DNA of 64,000 nt from DSWT01 sp035420085 (GTDB lineage: Bacteria; Chloroflexota; Anaerolineae; B4-G1; SLSP01), in the NCBI GenBank assembly GCA_035420085.1, contig DAOLUH010000026.1, positions 1 to 64,000 on the forward strand, in the 5' to 3' direction. How positions within the stretch are numbered: position 1 is the stretch's first letter; every line of letters begins with the position of its first letter. The position numbers and the translations under genes are program-made. Positions 45,754-53,605 of this stretch are shown here, piece by piece. The notes below the pieces were generated by a model that was given only the letters and a program-made list of their open reading frames with translations, was not told the origin of the DNA and did not search any database.

Positions 45754-46974
45754 GTGCTTATGGAAAATACACAAGAAAGTAGTTTACAAGAAATAGACGA
45801 CTCAGGCCCAAAGTTGAGATTGTCCAGTCTCCTTGGGCATATTCTAGGTGAAGCTACAGCGATAGTCTGGCGGTGGGGTAATGACCGCCGGGCCGTCGCT
45901 GCTTTTGTTGGACGCTACAGCGCGCATCTGGCAATTCTGGTTTTGGCGTTATTGCTGGGCCTTGTCGGCCGGATTGCCCTTGCGCCGATCAGCGTTGCGA
46001 TAACACCGGAAGCCAATCCTGTCTCTCGGCCGGTCGCTGCGGAACCAGTGGTTACTCCTACAGTGTTTGTGGCTGGTGGAGTGCCGCAGTGGCCAATCCT
46101 CAATCAAACAGCTCGCGCTGTCTTCAGAAAAGCGCAACCCCGCACAGATGTTCCCGAACGGGTGCGTCTGGAAGTGATTACCTATACTGTACAATCTGGC
46201 GACAATATCTTCCTCATCGCCGAGCGGTTTGGTCTGTCCCCTTACACTGTCGCATGGTCCAATATGGAGACCTTACAAGGCTCGCCGTGGCTGATACAGC
46301 CGGGCCTGACGCTTTTTATCCCCCCTGTTGATGGCGCCTATCATACCGTGATGGAGGGAGAAACCCCCGAAAGCATCGCTGAGCAATACGAAGTCGTGGC
46401 GACAGCGCTTTATAACATCTGGAATGATCTTGCTGAAGGGGCGCCCTTGCGTGAAGGTATGCAACTGATGATTCCCGGTGCTGTGGGCGAAGATGTTGAG
46501 TGGGAAGCTCCTCCACCTGAACCTACAGCTCCTGGCGTTGGCGCGGCAGCCGTCAGTTGGGGAGCGTGCGGTGATGTTTCTGTGAGTGGCCCGGGCGCAT
46601 CGGGGTGGTTTATTTTGCCGACTGGCTCTTATGCTGTCTCCGGGTGGTATTTTGGCGACCCACGTAATCCTGGACATATCGGCCTGGACTACAAATGTCG
46701 TATGGGTGATCCTATCTATGCCGCCGATAATGGCGTGGTAGTCTTCGCTGGATGGGGCGGCGGGTATGGCAACCTGGTGCGCGTCAGACATGGCAACGGC
46801 TATGAAACGTATTACGCGCACTTTAGTGGTTTTGCTGTGGGATGTGGGCAACCGGTCTATCAAGGACAGTTGCTCGGCTATTGTGGGTCAACCGGTTGGT
46901 CAACCGGCGCCCACTTGCACTATGAAATCCGTTTCAACGGCGTTCCGCAGAACCCCCAACTTTTCGAACCATGA
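45754..46974 (+). CDS. Membrane-anchored LysM-M23 metallopeptidase, first of a pair
   Basis: 406 residues from a GTG at 45754 (ATG at 45760 also possible). A cytoplasmic N-terminus of about 55 residues is followed by one membrane segment (AHLAILVLALLLGLVGRIAL). Two LysM domains follow (ITYTVQSGDNIFLIAERFGL, about 140-190, and YHTVMEGETPESIAEQYEV, about 195-245). The M23 domain shows HIGLDY (zinc His and Asp), VRHGNGYETYYAHFSG and HLHYEIRFNG (HxH). Such enzymes cleave peptidoglycan cross-bridges; some act as division or wall-growth factors. Several Cys near the catalytic domain may form disulfides. It overlaps the second gene by four bases (ATGA). Confidence 0.9.
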   Translation: MLMENTQESSLQEIDDSGPKLRLSSLLGHILGEATAIVWRWGNDRRAVAAFVGRYSAHLAILVLALLLGLVGRIALAPISVAITPEANPVSRPVAAEPVVTPTVFVAGGVPQWPILNQTARAVFRKAQPRTDVPERVRLEVITYTVQSGDNIFLIAERFGLSPYTVAWSNMETLQGSPWLIQPGLTLFIPPVDGAYHTVMEGETPESIAEQYEVVATALYNIWNDLAEGAPLREGMQLMIPGAVGEDVEWEAPPPEPTAPGVGAAAVSWGACGDVSVSGPGASGWFILPTGSYAVSGWYFGDPRNPGHIGLDYKCRMGDPIYAADNGVVVFAGWGGGYGNLVRVRHGNGYETYYAHFSGFAVGCGQPVYQGQLLGYCGSTGWSTGAHLHYEIRFNGVPQNPQLFEP

Positions 46975-48089
46975 GTATACCTTCTGTACCTCTCCAGCGG
47001 GATGATTACGCCTGGCATACGCCTCCTCTAATTCGCCTTTCTGCCCGGTTTGCTGTGTGGGTCTGGCGCTGGCATGGCGACCACGAAGGACAACGTCCAC
47101 TCTTGGGACGGCTGGCCTCACATGTGGCACTTGCGCTTATCCTGATCTTGTTTGTGCTCCTGGGAAGTATGAAGTTTGACTCAATCGCTTCTGCCTCCCA
47201 AGCGGCGGAAACTCTCGCCTCTCGCGCTAACAGCCTCGCCCCAACCACACTCGCCACTTCATTCTCGCGGTCGTACTATCGGGGAGGGGCGCACGCCCAG
47301 ATTGTGCGCCAAGCCGAGGCGCATACGGCGATCCCGGAGCGTCCTCGCCTGGAGATTGTCACGTACATTGTCCAGGTGGGCGACACAGCAGAATCCGTTG
47401 CAGCGGCGTTTGGCTTGCAACCGACAACATTGCTCTGGTCGAATCCTGAGATGGAGAAGATGCCTGATCTGTTGCAGGTTGGGCAGGTGTTGACGATTCT
47501 CCCCATTGATGGCGTGTACCATACGGTTGCCGTCAGCGACACAGTGCAATCGCTGGCCGAGACATACAAAGTTGCTGCTGAAGATATCATCAATTGTCCC
47601 TTTAACACCGTTCCGGCAGATGGACAGCTCGTCGTAGGCGACAAACTGATTGTGCCGGGAGGCACCAAACCCTACAAGACGCGCGAAGTTACGGCCTATC
47701 AGGGACCGGTGACCTCTGACGTTACAGCAGCCGGTATTTTCTACTGGCCAGCGGCCGGCGTGTTGACGCAGGGATATTGGTACGGGCACCGGGCTATTGA
47801 CATCGGTGGATCGGTCGGCGCTGCGATTGTCGCCTCGGATGCCGGGTATGTGAGCTTTGCCGGTTGGACGGACATCGGATATGGCTATCTGGTTGTCCTG
47901 GATCATGCCAACGGGTTCCAAACGTATTACGCCCATCTGAGCAAAATTTATGTAAGTGAAGGCGAAACGGTTTACGCGGGGGCGGTGATCGGCGCGATGG
48001 GGAGCACGGGCAATTCTACCGGGCCGCACCTGCATTATGAGATCCGTTACAACGGATATCCTACCAATCCTTTGATTTACCTGCCCTGA
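46971..48089 (+). CDS. Membrane-anchored LysM-M23 metallopeptidase, second of a pair
   Basis: 372 residues with the same plan as the preceding gene: cytoplasmic N-terminus, membrane segment (ASHVALALILILFVLLGSMKF), two LysM-like units (IVTYIVQVGDTAESVAAAFGL and YHTVAVSDTVQSLAETYKV) and an M23 domain with HRAIDIG, LDHANGFQTYYAHLSK and HLHYEIRYNG. It has one Cys-poor catalytic domain, unlike its neighbour. The pair probably arose by duplication, and the ATGA overlap suggests equal synthesis. A terminator follows. Confidence 0.9.
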   Translation: MSIPSVPLQRDDYAWHTPPLIRLSARFAVWVWRWHGDHEGQRPLLGRLASHVALALILILFVLLGSMKFDSIASASQAAETLASRANSLAPTTLATSFSRSYYRGGAHAQIVRQAEAHTAIPERPRLEIVTYIVQVGDTAESVAAAFGLQPTTLLWSNPEMEKMPDLLQVGQVLTILPIDGVYHTVAVSDTVQSLAETYKVAAEDIINCPFNTVPADGQLVVGDKLIVPGGTKPYKTREVTAYQGPVTSDVTAAGIFYWPAAGVLTQGYWYGHRAIDIGGSVGAAIVASDAGYVSFAGWTDIGYGYLVVLDHANGFQTYYAHLSKIYVSEGETVYAGAVIGAMGSTGNSTGPHLHYEIRYNGYPTNPLIYLP

Positions 48090-48114
48090 TTGAGCTGTGG
48101 GGCCGCAATGTGCG

Positions 48115-48138
48115 AACGAGCCGTAAGGCTCGTTTTTG
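48115..48138 (+). terminator. Terminator after the LysM-M23 pair
   Basis: ACGAGCC with GGCTCGT, a GTAA loop, then TTTTGTTTG. It is 27 bases after the stop codon. Confidence 0.8.
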
Positions 48139-48163
48139 TTTGTCATCCCATAGGAGGTCGGCA

Positions 48164-48799
48164 ATGACTTTGACTGTTGAAGAGGCGCGCCAGTTGTACG
48201 CCGGCGCGGATAGCGTCCACGATTTCGATCACATTTTGCGCGTGTTGGCGTTGGCCGAGCGCATCGCGCGGGTTGAGCACGCCGACCTGTCCATCATCCA
48301 TGCCGCAACGCTCTTGCATGATTGGGGGCGTAGTGAGGCGGATGCAGAAGCGCAAGATCATGCGGCTATCGCTGCGGCGCGCGCGCGTGCGTTCCTGACC
48401 GCGCGCGGGGAGTCGCCAGCCTGGATTGATGCTGTTGTACACGCCATTGCGGCGCATCGCTTTCGAGTTGCGCCAGAACCGGCGACGCTTGAAGCGCAGG
48501 TGCTCTTTGATGCGGATAAATTGGATGCGATTGGCGCGATCGGCATTGCGCGGGCTTTTGCCTACGGCGGCGCGCATCAGCAGCGTCTCTGGGCGCCGTT
48601 GGATGCGGTAGACCTGGCGCGTTGGGAAGCCAGTGGCGATGATCCTGCCCATACGCCGGTTCACGAGTTCGTCGTCAAGCTTTCGCGCATCCAGCAACGG
48701 CTTTACACGGGTGAAGGGCGCGCGATTGCCCGCGAGCGCCACCAATATATGGAGGCCTTCTACCGACGGCTAGATGCCGAAGTACAGGGCTTGCTGTAG
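48164..48799 (+). CDS. HD-domain metal-dependent phosphohydrolase
   Basis: 211 residues from the ATG at 48164, chosen for the AGGAGG nine bases upstream. HD motif residues are HDFDHILRVLALAERIA, AATLLHDWGR (the His-Asp pair) and AHRFR, with DADKLDAIG as a later acidic site. It resembles YedJ-type phosphohydrolases of small HD proteins. The natural substrate is unknown. It lies between terminators, convergent with lysS. Confidence 0.85.
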   Translation: MTLTVEEARQLYAGADSVHDFDHILRVLALAERIARVEHADLSIIHAATLLHDWGRSEADAEAQDHAAIAAARARAFLTARGESPAWIDAVVHAIAAHRFRVAPEPATLEAQVLFDADKLDAIGAIGIARAFAYGGAHQQRLWAPLDAVDLARWEASGDDPAHTPVHEFVVKLSRIQQRLYTGEGRAIARERHQYMEAFYRRLDAEVQGLL

Positions 48800-48803
48800 A
48801 AAA

Positions 48804-48841
48804 CAAAAAATCGGATGGCGCATCCTTTGCTCGCCATCCGG
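48804..48841. terminator. Bidirectional terminator between HD gene and lysS
   Basis: CGGATGGCG (48812-48820) pairs with CGCCATCCG (48832-48840). On the reverse strand a run of six T follows, ending lysS; on the forward strand the T-run is weaker (GCTTTG). Confidence 0.85.
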
Positions 48842-48859
48842 CTTTGTGTTGGCGCGGGT

Positions 48860-50368
48860 CTAATCGCGTGACCGCAGGTGCGGGTAGAGGAGCACCTCGC
48901 GGATAGAGCGTTGATCGCTGAAGAGCATAGCGAGGCGATCAACCCCCATGCCGAATCCGCCGTTAGGCGGCATCCCGTATTTCATGGCTTGCACATAATC
49001 TTCGTCCATCGGTTGGGCTTCCTCGTCGCCGGCTTCGAATTCATGTCTTTGCTGATAGAACCGCCGTTCCTGTTCAAAAGGATCGTTTAACTCGGTGAAG
49101 GCGTTGCCCGTCTCTATCCCGCCGATAAAGAGTTCAAACCGTTCTACGTGTGTGGGATCGTCGGGTTTCTGTTTTGCCAGCGGTGAGATTTCGATGGGGT
49201 AGTCGTGGACGAAGGTGGGTTGGATGAGTGTGGGTTCCGCCTCAGAGAGTAAGTTATCCACCAAATGTCCCCAGGTTGCGTTGCTGGCAGCGTCATAACC
49301 GCGCCGGCGCATCTCCGCGCGCAACGCTTCCGCGTCGGGGAACGCCGTGTAGTCTATACCCGTGTGCGTGTGGATGAGGTCCCGCAGGGCAATGCGCCGC
49401 CAGGGCGGCGTCAGGTCAATGACGTTCCCCTGGTAGGTGATGGTAGTGGTTCCCAATACCCGCTGAGCCGCGTAGGGGATCATCTGCTCGACGGTTTCCA
49501 TCACGCCAGCCAGGTCTATATAGGCGCAGTAGAATTCGAGCTGGGTGAATTCGGGATTGTGTTTGAAAGAGACGCCTTCGTTGCGGAAGTCGCGCCCGAT
49601 TTCGTACACGCGCTCGTACATACCCACCAGCAAACGTTTGAGATACAGTTCAAACGAAATGCGCAGGTAGAGATTTTGCTTGAGTTGGTTGTGGTAAGTG
49701 GTGAAAGGGCGCGCCGCCGCGCCGCCGTAGATAGGTTGGAGCACCGGCGTTTCGACTTCGAGGTAGCCATGATCGTCGAGCCAGGCGCGCAGGGCGCTGA
49801 TGGTCCGCGAGCGGATGCGGAAGGTCTCCCGCACCTGGGGATTGACGGCCAGGTCGGCGTAGCGTTGGCGATAGCGTTCTTCGACGTCGGAGAAGGCGCT
49901 GTAGCGGGTCAGATGGCCTTCGGCATCCTCGTATTCTTTGGGGATGGGCAGCGGCGTGATGGCCTTTGCCAACATTCGTATGCTGTTGACTTGGATGCTG
50001 ATTTCTCCGGTGCGCGTGCGCACAATCGCCCCGCTGGCCTCGACGAAATCGCCGATGTCGAACGCTTTCTTGAACAACGCGTAGTTTTCATCCCCAAGTT
50101 CGTTTTGCCGCATAAAAAGCTGAAGCTTGCCGCTCTCGTCTTCGATGTGCGCGAACGCGACCTTGCCCATAATGCGAATACTGACGATGCGTCCGGCGAC
50201 CGTGGCGTCGGGGGCGGGATGGCCGGAGCGTTCGGCCTCTGCGCACGCATCGAGAACGGCCTGGGCTGTGTGCGTGCGGTAGATGCGATGCGGGTAGGGT
50301 GGCATCCCGGCTTCTTGCAGTTTCTCCAATTTTTCTACACGTTGGCGTTCCAGTTCGGTCAATTCCAT
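48860..50368 (-). CDS. lysS: Lysyl-tRNA synthetase (class II)
   Basis: 502 residues from the ATG at 50368 (MELTELERQRVEKL); a longer frame upstream lacks a better ribosome-binding site, whereas AAAGGAG lies just before this one. An OB-fold anticodon-binding domain (VAGRIVSIRIMGKVAFAHIED) is followed by motif 2 (RDFRNEGVSFKHNPEFTQLEFY) and motif 3 (GFGMGVDRLAML). It charges tRNA-Lys. It lies downstream of greA with a hairpin between them, so partial read-through or an unseen promoter would be required. Confidence 0.96.
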   Translation of the reverse strand: MELTELERQRVEKLEKLQEAGMPPYPHRIYRTHTAQAVLDACAEAERSGHPAPDATVAGRIVSIRIMGKVAFAHIEDESGKLQLFMRQNELGDENYALFKKAFDIGDFVEASGAIVRTRTGEISIQVNSIRMLAKAITPLPIPKEYEDAEGHLTRYSAFSDVEERYRQRYADLAVNPQVRETFRIRSRTISALRAWLDDHGYLEVETPVLQPIYGGAAARPFTTYHNQLKQNLYLRISFELYLKRLLVGMYERVYEIGRDFRNEGVSFKHNPEFTQLEFYCAYIDLAGVMETVEQMIPYAAQRVLGTTTITYQGNVIDLTPPWRRIALRDLIHTHTGIDYTAFPDAEALRAEMRRRGYDAASNATWGHLVDNLLSEAEPTLIQPTFVHDYPIEISPLAKQKPDDPTHVERFELFIGGIETGNAFTELNDPFEQERRFYQQRHEFEAGDEEAQPMDEDYVQAMKYGMPPNGGFGMGVDRLAMLFSDQRSIREVLLYPHLRSRD

Positions 50369-50409
50369 TGGATGACTCCTTTCTAATGGCCTGCTAGTCG
50401 TTTGTCTAT

Positions 50410-50450
50410 AAAACAAGCCCATACGCTCTGTATGGGCTTGTTTTGTCGTA
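50410..50450. terminator. Terminator/attenuating hairpin between greA and lysS
   Basis: A 14-bp stem AAAACAAGCCCATA with TATGGGCTTGTTTT and a T-rich flank on both sides. On the reverse strand it follows greA by about 20 bases. Confidence 0.85.
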
Positions 50451-50462
50451 AAAGTCGGATTT

Positions 50463-50936
50463 TTAGTCTACGGTGAGAATTTCGAAAACAATGTCCCCAT
50501 CTGGCGCCTGGACAATGGCCTTGTCGCCCTTGCGCTTGCCGAGCAACGCCTTGCCCAGTGGGGATTCGTTCGAGATTTTCCCGTGGGCCGGGTCTGCCTC
50601 TGCCGAACCGACGACATAGTAGTTCTCAGGGGCATCGTAGCCATATTCCTGGATTGTCACCCGGCTTCCCACGCTGACGACACCGCGAGGCTTGTTGGCC
50701 TCTTCAATGATAATCGCTTTGCGCAGTTGCTCTTCCAGGGTGAGAATTCGCCCTTCCACAAAAGACTGTTCACGACGAGCATCTTCCAATTCGGCATTCT
50801 CGATCAGTTCGCCCTCACCTAACGCCTCGTGCAGACGATTGGCCAACTCTTGACGACGCACTGTTTTCAAATAGTTTAATTCTTGCTCTAACGCTTCGTA
50901 GCCCTCTGGAGTTAAATACACCGGGCGATTGCTCAT
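50463..50936 (-). CDS. greA: Transcription elongation factor GreA
   Basis: 157 residues, full family length. YLTPEGYEALEQELNYLKTVRRQELANRL opens the N-terminal coiled coil; acidic residues DARREQ at its tip fit the role in stimulating RNA cleavage by stalled polymerase. The C-terminal domain has SVGSRVTIQEYG, SNESPLGKALLGKRKGD. AGGAGCATAGCGTT upstream of the ATG. Promoter mapped about 100 bases upstream. Confidence 0.95.
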   Translation of the reverse strand: MSNRPVYLTPEGYEALEQELNYLKTVRRQELANRLHEALGEGELIENAELEDARREQSFVEGRILTLEEQLRKAIIIEEANKPRGVVSVGSRVTIQEYGYDAPENYYVVGSAEADPAHGKISNESPLGKALLGKRKGDKAIVQAPDGDIVFEILTVD

Positions 50937-51028
50937 AACGCTATGCTCCTCGAAATCTCGTTTTAGTGATTGGGGTAGGTCTGTTTATAAAAGAAAAACC
51001 CGAGAGCGCATGGCTCACAGGCATTCCG

Positions 51029-51056
51029 ATTTTACCATAATTCCAGGGATTGTAAA
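51029..51056 (-). promoter_or_regulatory. greA promoter with extended -10
   Basis: Reverse strand: TTTACA (51056-51051), spacer 16, TAAAAT (51034-51029), with TATGG before the -10. The leader of roughly 85 bases contains a short GAGC/GCTC hairpin and a GTTTTTC run, which could be a weak attenuator. Confidence 0.72.
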
Positions 51057-51116
51057 CTTGGAAAACACGCCGCAACGCGACTATGGTCCGTCCATATTCC
51101 TCGTTGCGGGGCAGGA

Positions 51117-52328
51117 TCAAATGTTCGATCCGGGTTCAATGATGGGGAGTGTAAAACTGAAGGTGCTACCTTTGCCGACTTCACTCTCTGCCCAGATTTG
51201 CCCTTTGTGGGCTTCGATGATCTGGCGAGAAATGACCAGGCCCAATCCCGTCCCGGCGACTTTGTGCTCCTTGCCCGGCAAGCGGGCGAACTTGTGGAAG
51301 AGACGCGGCAACTGTTCCGCCGGTATGCCAGGGCCGGTGTCAGAAACCGCGACGGTGATGGTCTGGGCATCCGCCTGGGCGGTGATTGTGATCGTGTCGC
51401 CTGGATCTGAGTATTTCGCGGCGTTGCTGAGCAAATTGAGGAGCACTTGATGAATTCGCTGATCGTCGCCAACGGTCGGCGGTAGATCCGTCAAGATTTG
51501 TATCGCCAAAGTTTGTTGGTTATCTTTGAGCGTGGGGCGGATGATGTTGGCCACTCTGGCGATCATATCGGCGATGTTTAGAGTGACTTTCGCCATCCGA
51601 ATCCGTCCGGACTCCAGGCGCGCCAGGTCCAGGAATTGCGTAGCCAGATTACTCACGCGTTGCGTTTCCTGCTGGATGATGGTGATGAACTGAACGCGCA
51701 AGTTTTCATCCACATCGGAGCGTTGGAGCAAATCGGCGTAGGAGAGGATCGCCGTCAGGGGGGTACGGATTTCGTGAACTACCTCGGCGACCCAGTCACT
51801 CTGTTCAAAAAGGCGCGCATTTTGGACGGCCACAGCCGCGATGCTGGCGAGTGTTTCTAATGTCTCGATATCCTCGCGCGTGAAACTGTGGCGGGTTTTG
51901 GTGGTCACCGATTCCAGCACGCCGATAATTTGCTCGCCAAAGAACATCGGAACGGCCAGCAAAGACTGGGTAGGATTGATGGTTTGGATCGCGTAGTGCC
52001 GTGGATCGGAGAGGACATCTTCGACAATGAGCATTTCGCGGTTGCGGACGACCCAGCCGGCCAGGCTACTGTCGAGGGGCACTTCGGTGACTTCGAGCAG
52101 GGTGGCATCTGGCCCGGCGGCTGCCGCAAAGTGCAGCGTATTGTCGCTTTCCATCAACAGAATTGACGCGCCGTCCGCATTGGTGAGATCGCGGGCGGCA
52201 TCTACGATCTGTTGGAGGAGGGGGCGCATTTCGAGCGTCGAGTTCAGGCGGCGGCTGATGCTGATCAGTTGCTCCAGGGTGGCAATGCTTTGCTCTAAAC
52301 TCTCGCGCGTTTTTTCTGTCTTTTTCAC
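51117..52328 (-). CDS. GAF-domain sensor histidine kinase
   Basis: 403 residues. After an N-terminal coiled coil (about 1-30) there is a GAF domain (about 32-170), then the phosphoacceptor region WVAEVVHEIRTPLTAIL with His at about 188, and an HATPase domain with the N box LLNLLSNAAKYS, G1 DTGPGIP and G2 GTGLGLVISRQIIEAHKG. There are no membrane segments, so it senses a cytoplasmic signal or redox state through GAF. It starts 3 bases after the receiver-CpaE gene, so the two form one operon, and the receiver is the obvious phosphotransfer partner. Confidence 0.93.
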   Translation of the reverse strand: MKKTEKTRESLEQSIATLEQLISISRRLNSTLEMRPLLQQIVDAARDLTNADGASILLMESDNTLHFAAAAGPDATLLEVTEVPLDSSLAGWVVRNREMLIVEDVLSDPRHYAIQTINPTQSLLAVPMFFGEQIIGVLESVTTKTRHSFTREDIETLETLASIAAVAVQNARLFEQSDWVAEVVHEIRTPLTAILSYADLLQRSDVDENLRVQFITIIQQETQRVSNLATQFLDLARLESGRIRMAKVTLNIADMIARVANIIRPTLKDNQQTLAIQILTDLPPTVGDDQRIHQVLLNLLSNAAKYSDPGDTITITAQADAQTITVAVSDTGPGIPAEQLPRLFHKFARLPGKEHKVAGTGLGLVISRQIIEAHKGQIWAESEVGKGSTFSFTLPIIEPGSNI

Positions 52329-52331
52329 GGA

Positions 52332-53483
52332 TTATGATCCTTTGCCGGTGATCGCTTGCACGACCAGGCGTATCTGCTGCGTGACCAGGCTGTGGGGTTG
52401 CACAATGACCATAGGCCGGCCACTCTGCACGCTTTCATACGCCAGGTCGGGCGCAGGTGGGATGCTGCAGATCATGGTGTGTTGGAGCGTGTTTTCGATA
52501 TCCATACGGTTGAGCGATGCTGCCGCGGGTACGCGGTTGATGAGGACGACTTTGGCCTTGTAAGCGCCGATGTTTTGGCGATCTAACTGCTCGAGCATGG
52601 CCTGCGCCATAAGTATGCCGATGCGGTTAGGATCCAGCGTGAGGATAATGTCGCTCGCCATTCGCAATGCCTCAGCCGTGGCTTCATCGAGCGTGGTAGG
52701 CAGATCCAGCAGCACATAGTCGTAGTCGGACAGTAAATACCGCATCACGTTGCGGGAAAATTCACGGGTGAGTCGCGGCCCTATCCCGGCGGGGGTCGCC
52801 GTACTCAGCAACAGATGCACTCCTGACGTGTGCCGGATCATTTTGTCCAGCAAAGTATCTTTGGTGAGGCTGGTCATGGGTTGCTCGGCCAGCGTCAGAA
52901 TCCCGCCTGGCACGGTCATGCCCAATTGAAGCGCCAATGTGCCATTGCCATCGCGCAATTCCACCAAAGCGATCTGCTTGTCGGGATATGCCTTTTGCAG
53001 TTCCAGCGCAACGTTGAGGGTAAGGGAGCTGGTGCCGAGTCCGCCTTTCGTGGGCAGAAAACCGACGATCCGCCCGCGTCCCGGAACTGTTTCCACGACG
53101 GTGGCGCGCTTCTTCCGTTGGATCAAAGCCTGGACCCGGGTGACGAGTTCAGCGCGATGAATCGGCTTGGTGAGATAATCATCCGCGCCAGCCTGGAAAC
53201 CGGCAACTTTATCGTTCACGGCAGTCTTCGCCGTGAACATCAGGATTGGGATGGTCTGGGTGTCTGGGTGCTTGCGGAGTTGCATCGCCACCTGATAGCC
53301 ATCAATGCCGGGCATCATCACATCAAGAATGATGAGGTCAGGTTTCTCTTCGATGGCCTTTTCGATGGCCTGTTGGCCCGAGGCTGCCGCGATAATCTGA
53401 AACCCCTCATGCTCAAGCATGATCCCGACCAGACGCAGGGCATCCACATCATCGTCAACGATCAAAATGCGGTTGGCATCCAT
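52332..53483 (-). CDS. Receiver domain fused to CpaE/TadZ-type ATPase-like domain
   Basis: 383 residues. The receiver (1-125) has ILIVDDDVDAL, phospho-acceptor Asp in LIILDVMMPGIDG (about 54), the Thr of MFTAKT and Lys of LTKPI. A linker leads to a MinD/ParA-like domain (about 135-383): VGFLPTKGGLGTSSLTLNVAL is a deviant Walker A with KGG-GTS, then DYDYVLLDLPTTLD and LTLDPNR. CpaE/TadZ proteins with this architecture localise type IV/Tad pilus machinery. The second Lys of the deviant motif region is replaced (GTS in place of GKT), so ATP hydrolysis may be weak. No pilus genes are nearby. Confidence 0.9.
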   Translation of the reverse strand: MDANRILIVDDDVDALRLVGIMLEHEGFQIIAAASGQQAIEKAIEEKPDLIILDVMMPGIDGYQVAMQLRKHPDTQTIPILMFTAKTAVNDKVAGFQAGADDYLTKPIHRAELVTRVQALIQRKKRATVVETVPGRGRIVGFLPTKGGLGTSSLTLNVALELQKAYPDKQIALVELRDGNGTLALQLGMTVPGGILTLAEQPMTSLTKDTLLDKMIRHTSGVHLLLSTATPAGIGPRLTREFSRNVMRYLLSDYDYVLLDLPTTLDEATAEALRMASDIILTLDPNRIGILMAQAMLEQLDRQNIGAYKAKVVLINRVPAAASLNRMDIENTLQHTMICSIPPAPDLAYESVQSGRPMVIVQPHSLVTQQIRLVVQAITGKGS

Positions 53484-53518
53484 GTTGCACTCACTTTCCT
53501 CAAGAACTCTTTAGCCTT

Positions 53519-53547
53519 ATTATACTGTGGAGATGGAATTGCTTCAA
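53519..53547 (-). promoter_or_regulatory. Promoter for the receiver-CpaE/histidine kinase operon
   Basis: Reverse strand: TTGAAG (53547-53542), spacer 17, TATAAT (53524-53519). It lies about 35 bases before the start codon, with AGGAAAGTGAG as ribosome-binding region. Confidence 0.75.
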
Positions 53548-53605
53548 GTTACAGCAGCATTAAAAGCCGGTAACTTTTGTCGAAGTCGCCCCGCGCAACC
53601 TGTTG

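Noticed and set aside
49265..50386. Long forward open frame opposite lysS
   Set aside because: Shadow of lysS; no ribosome-binding site or protein motif.
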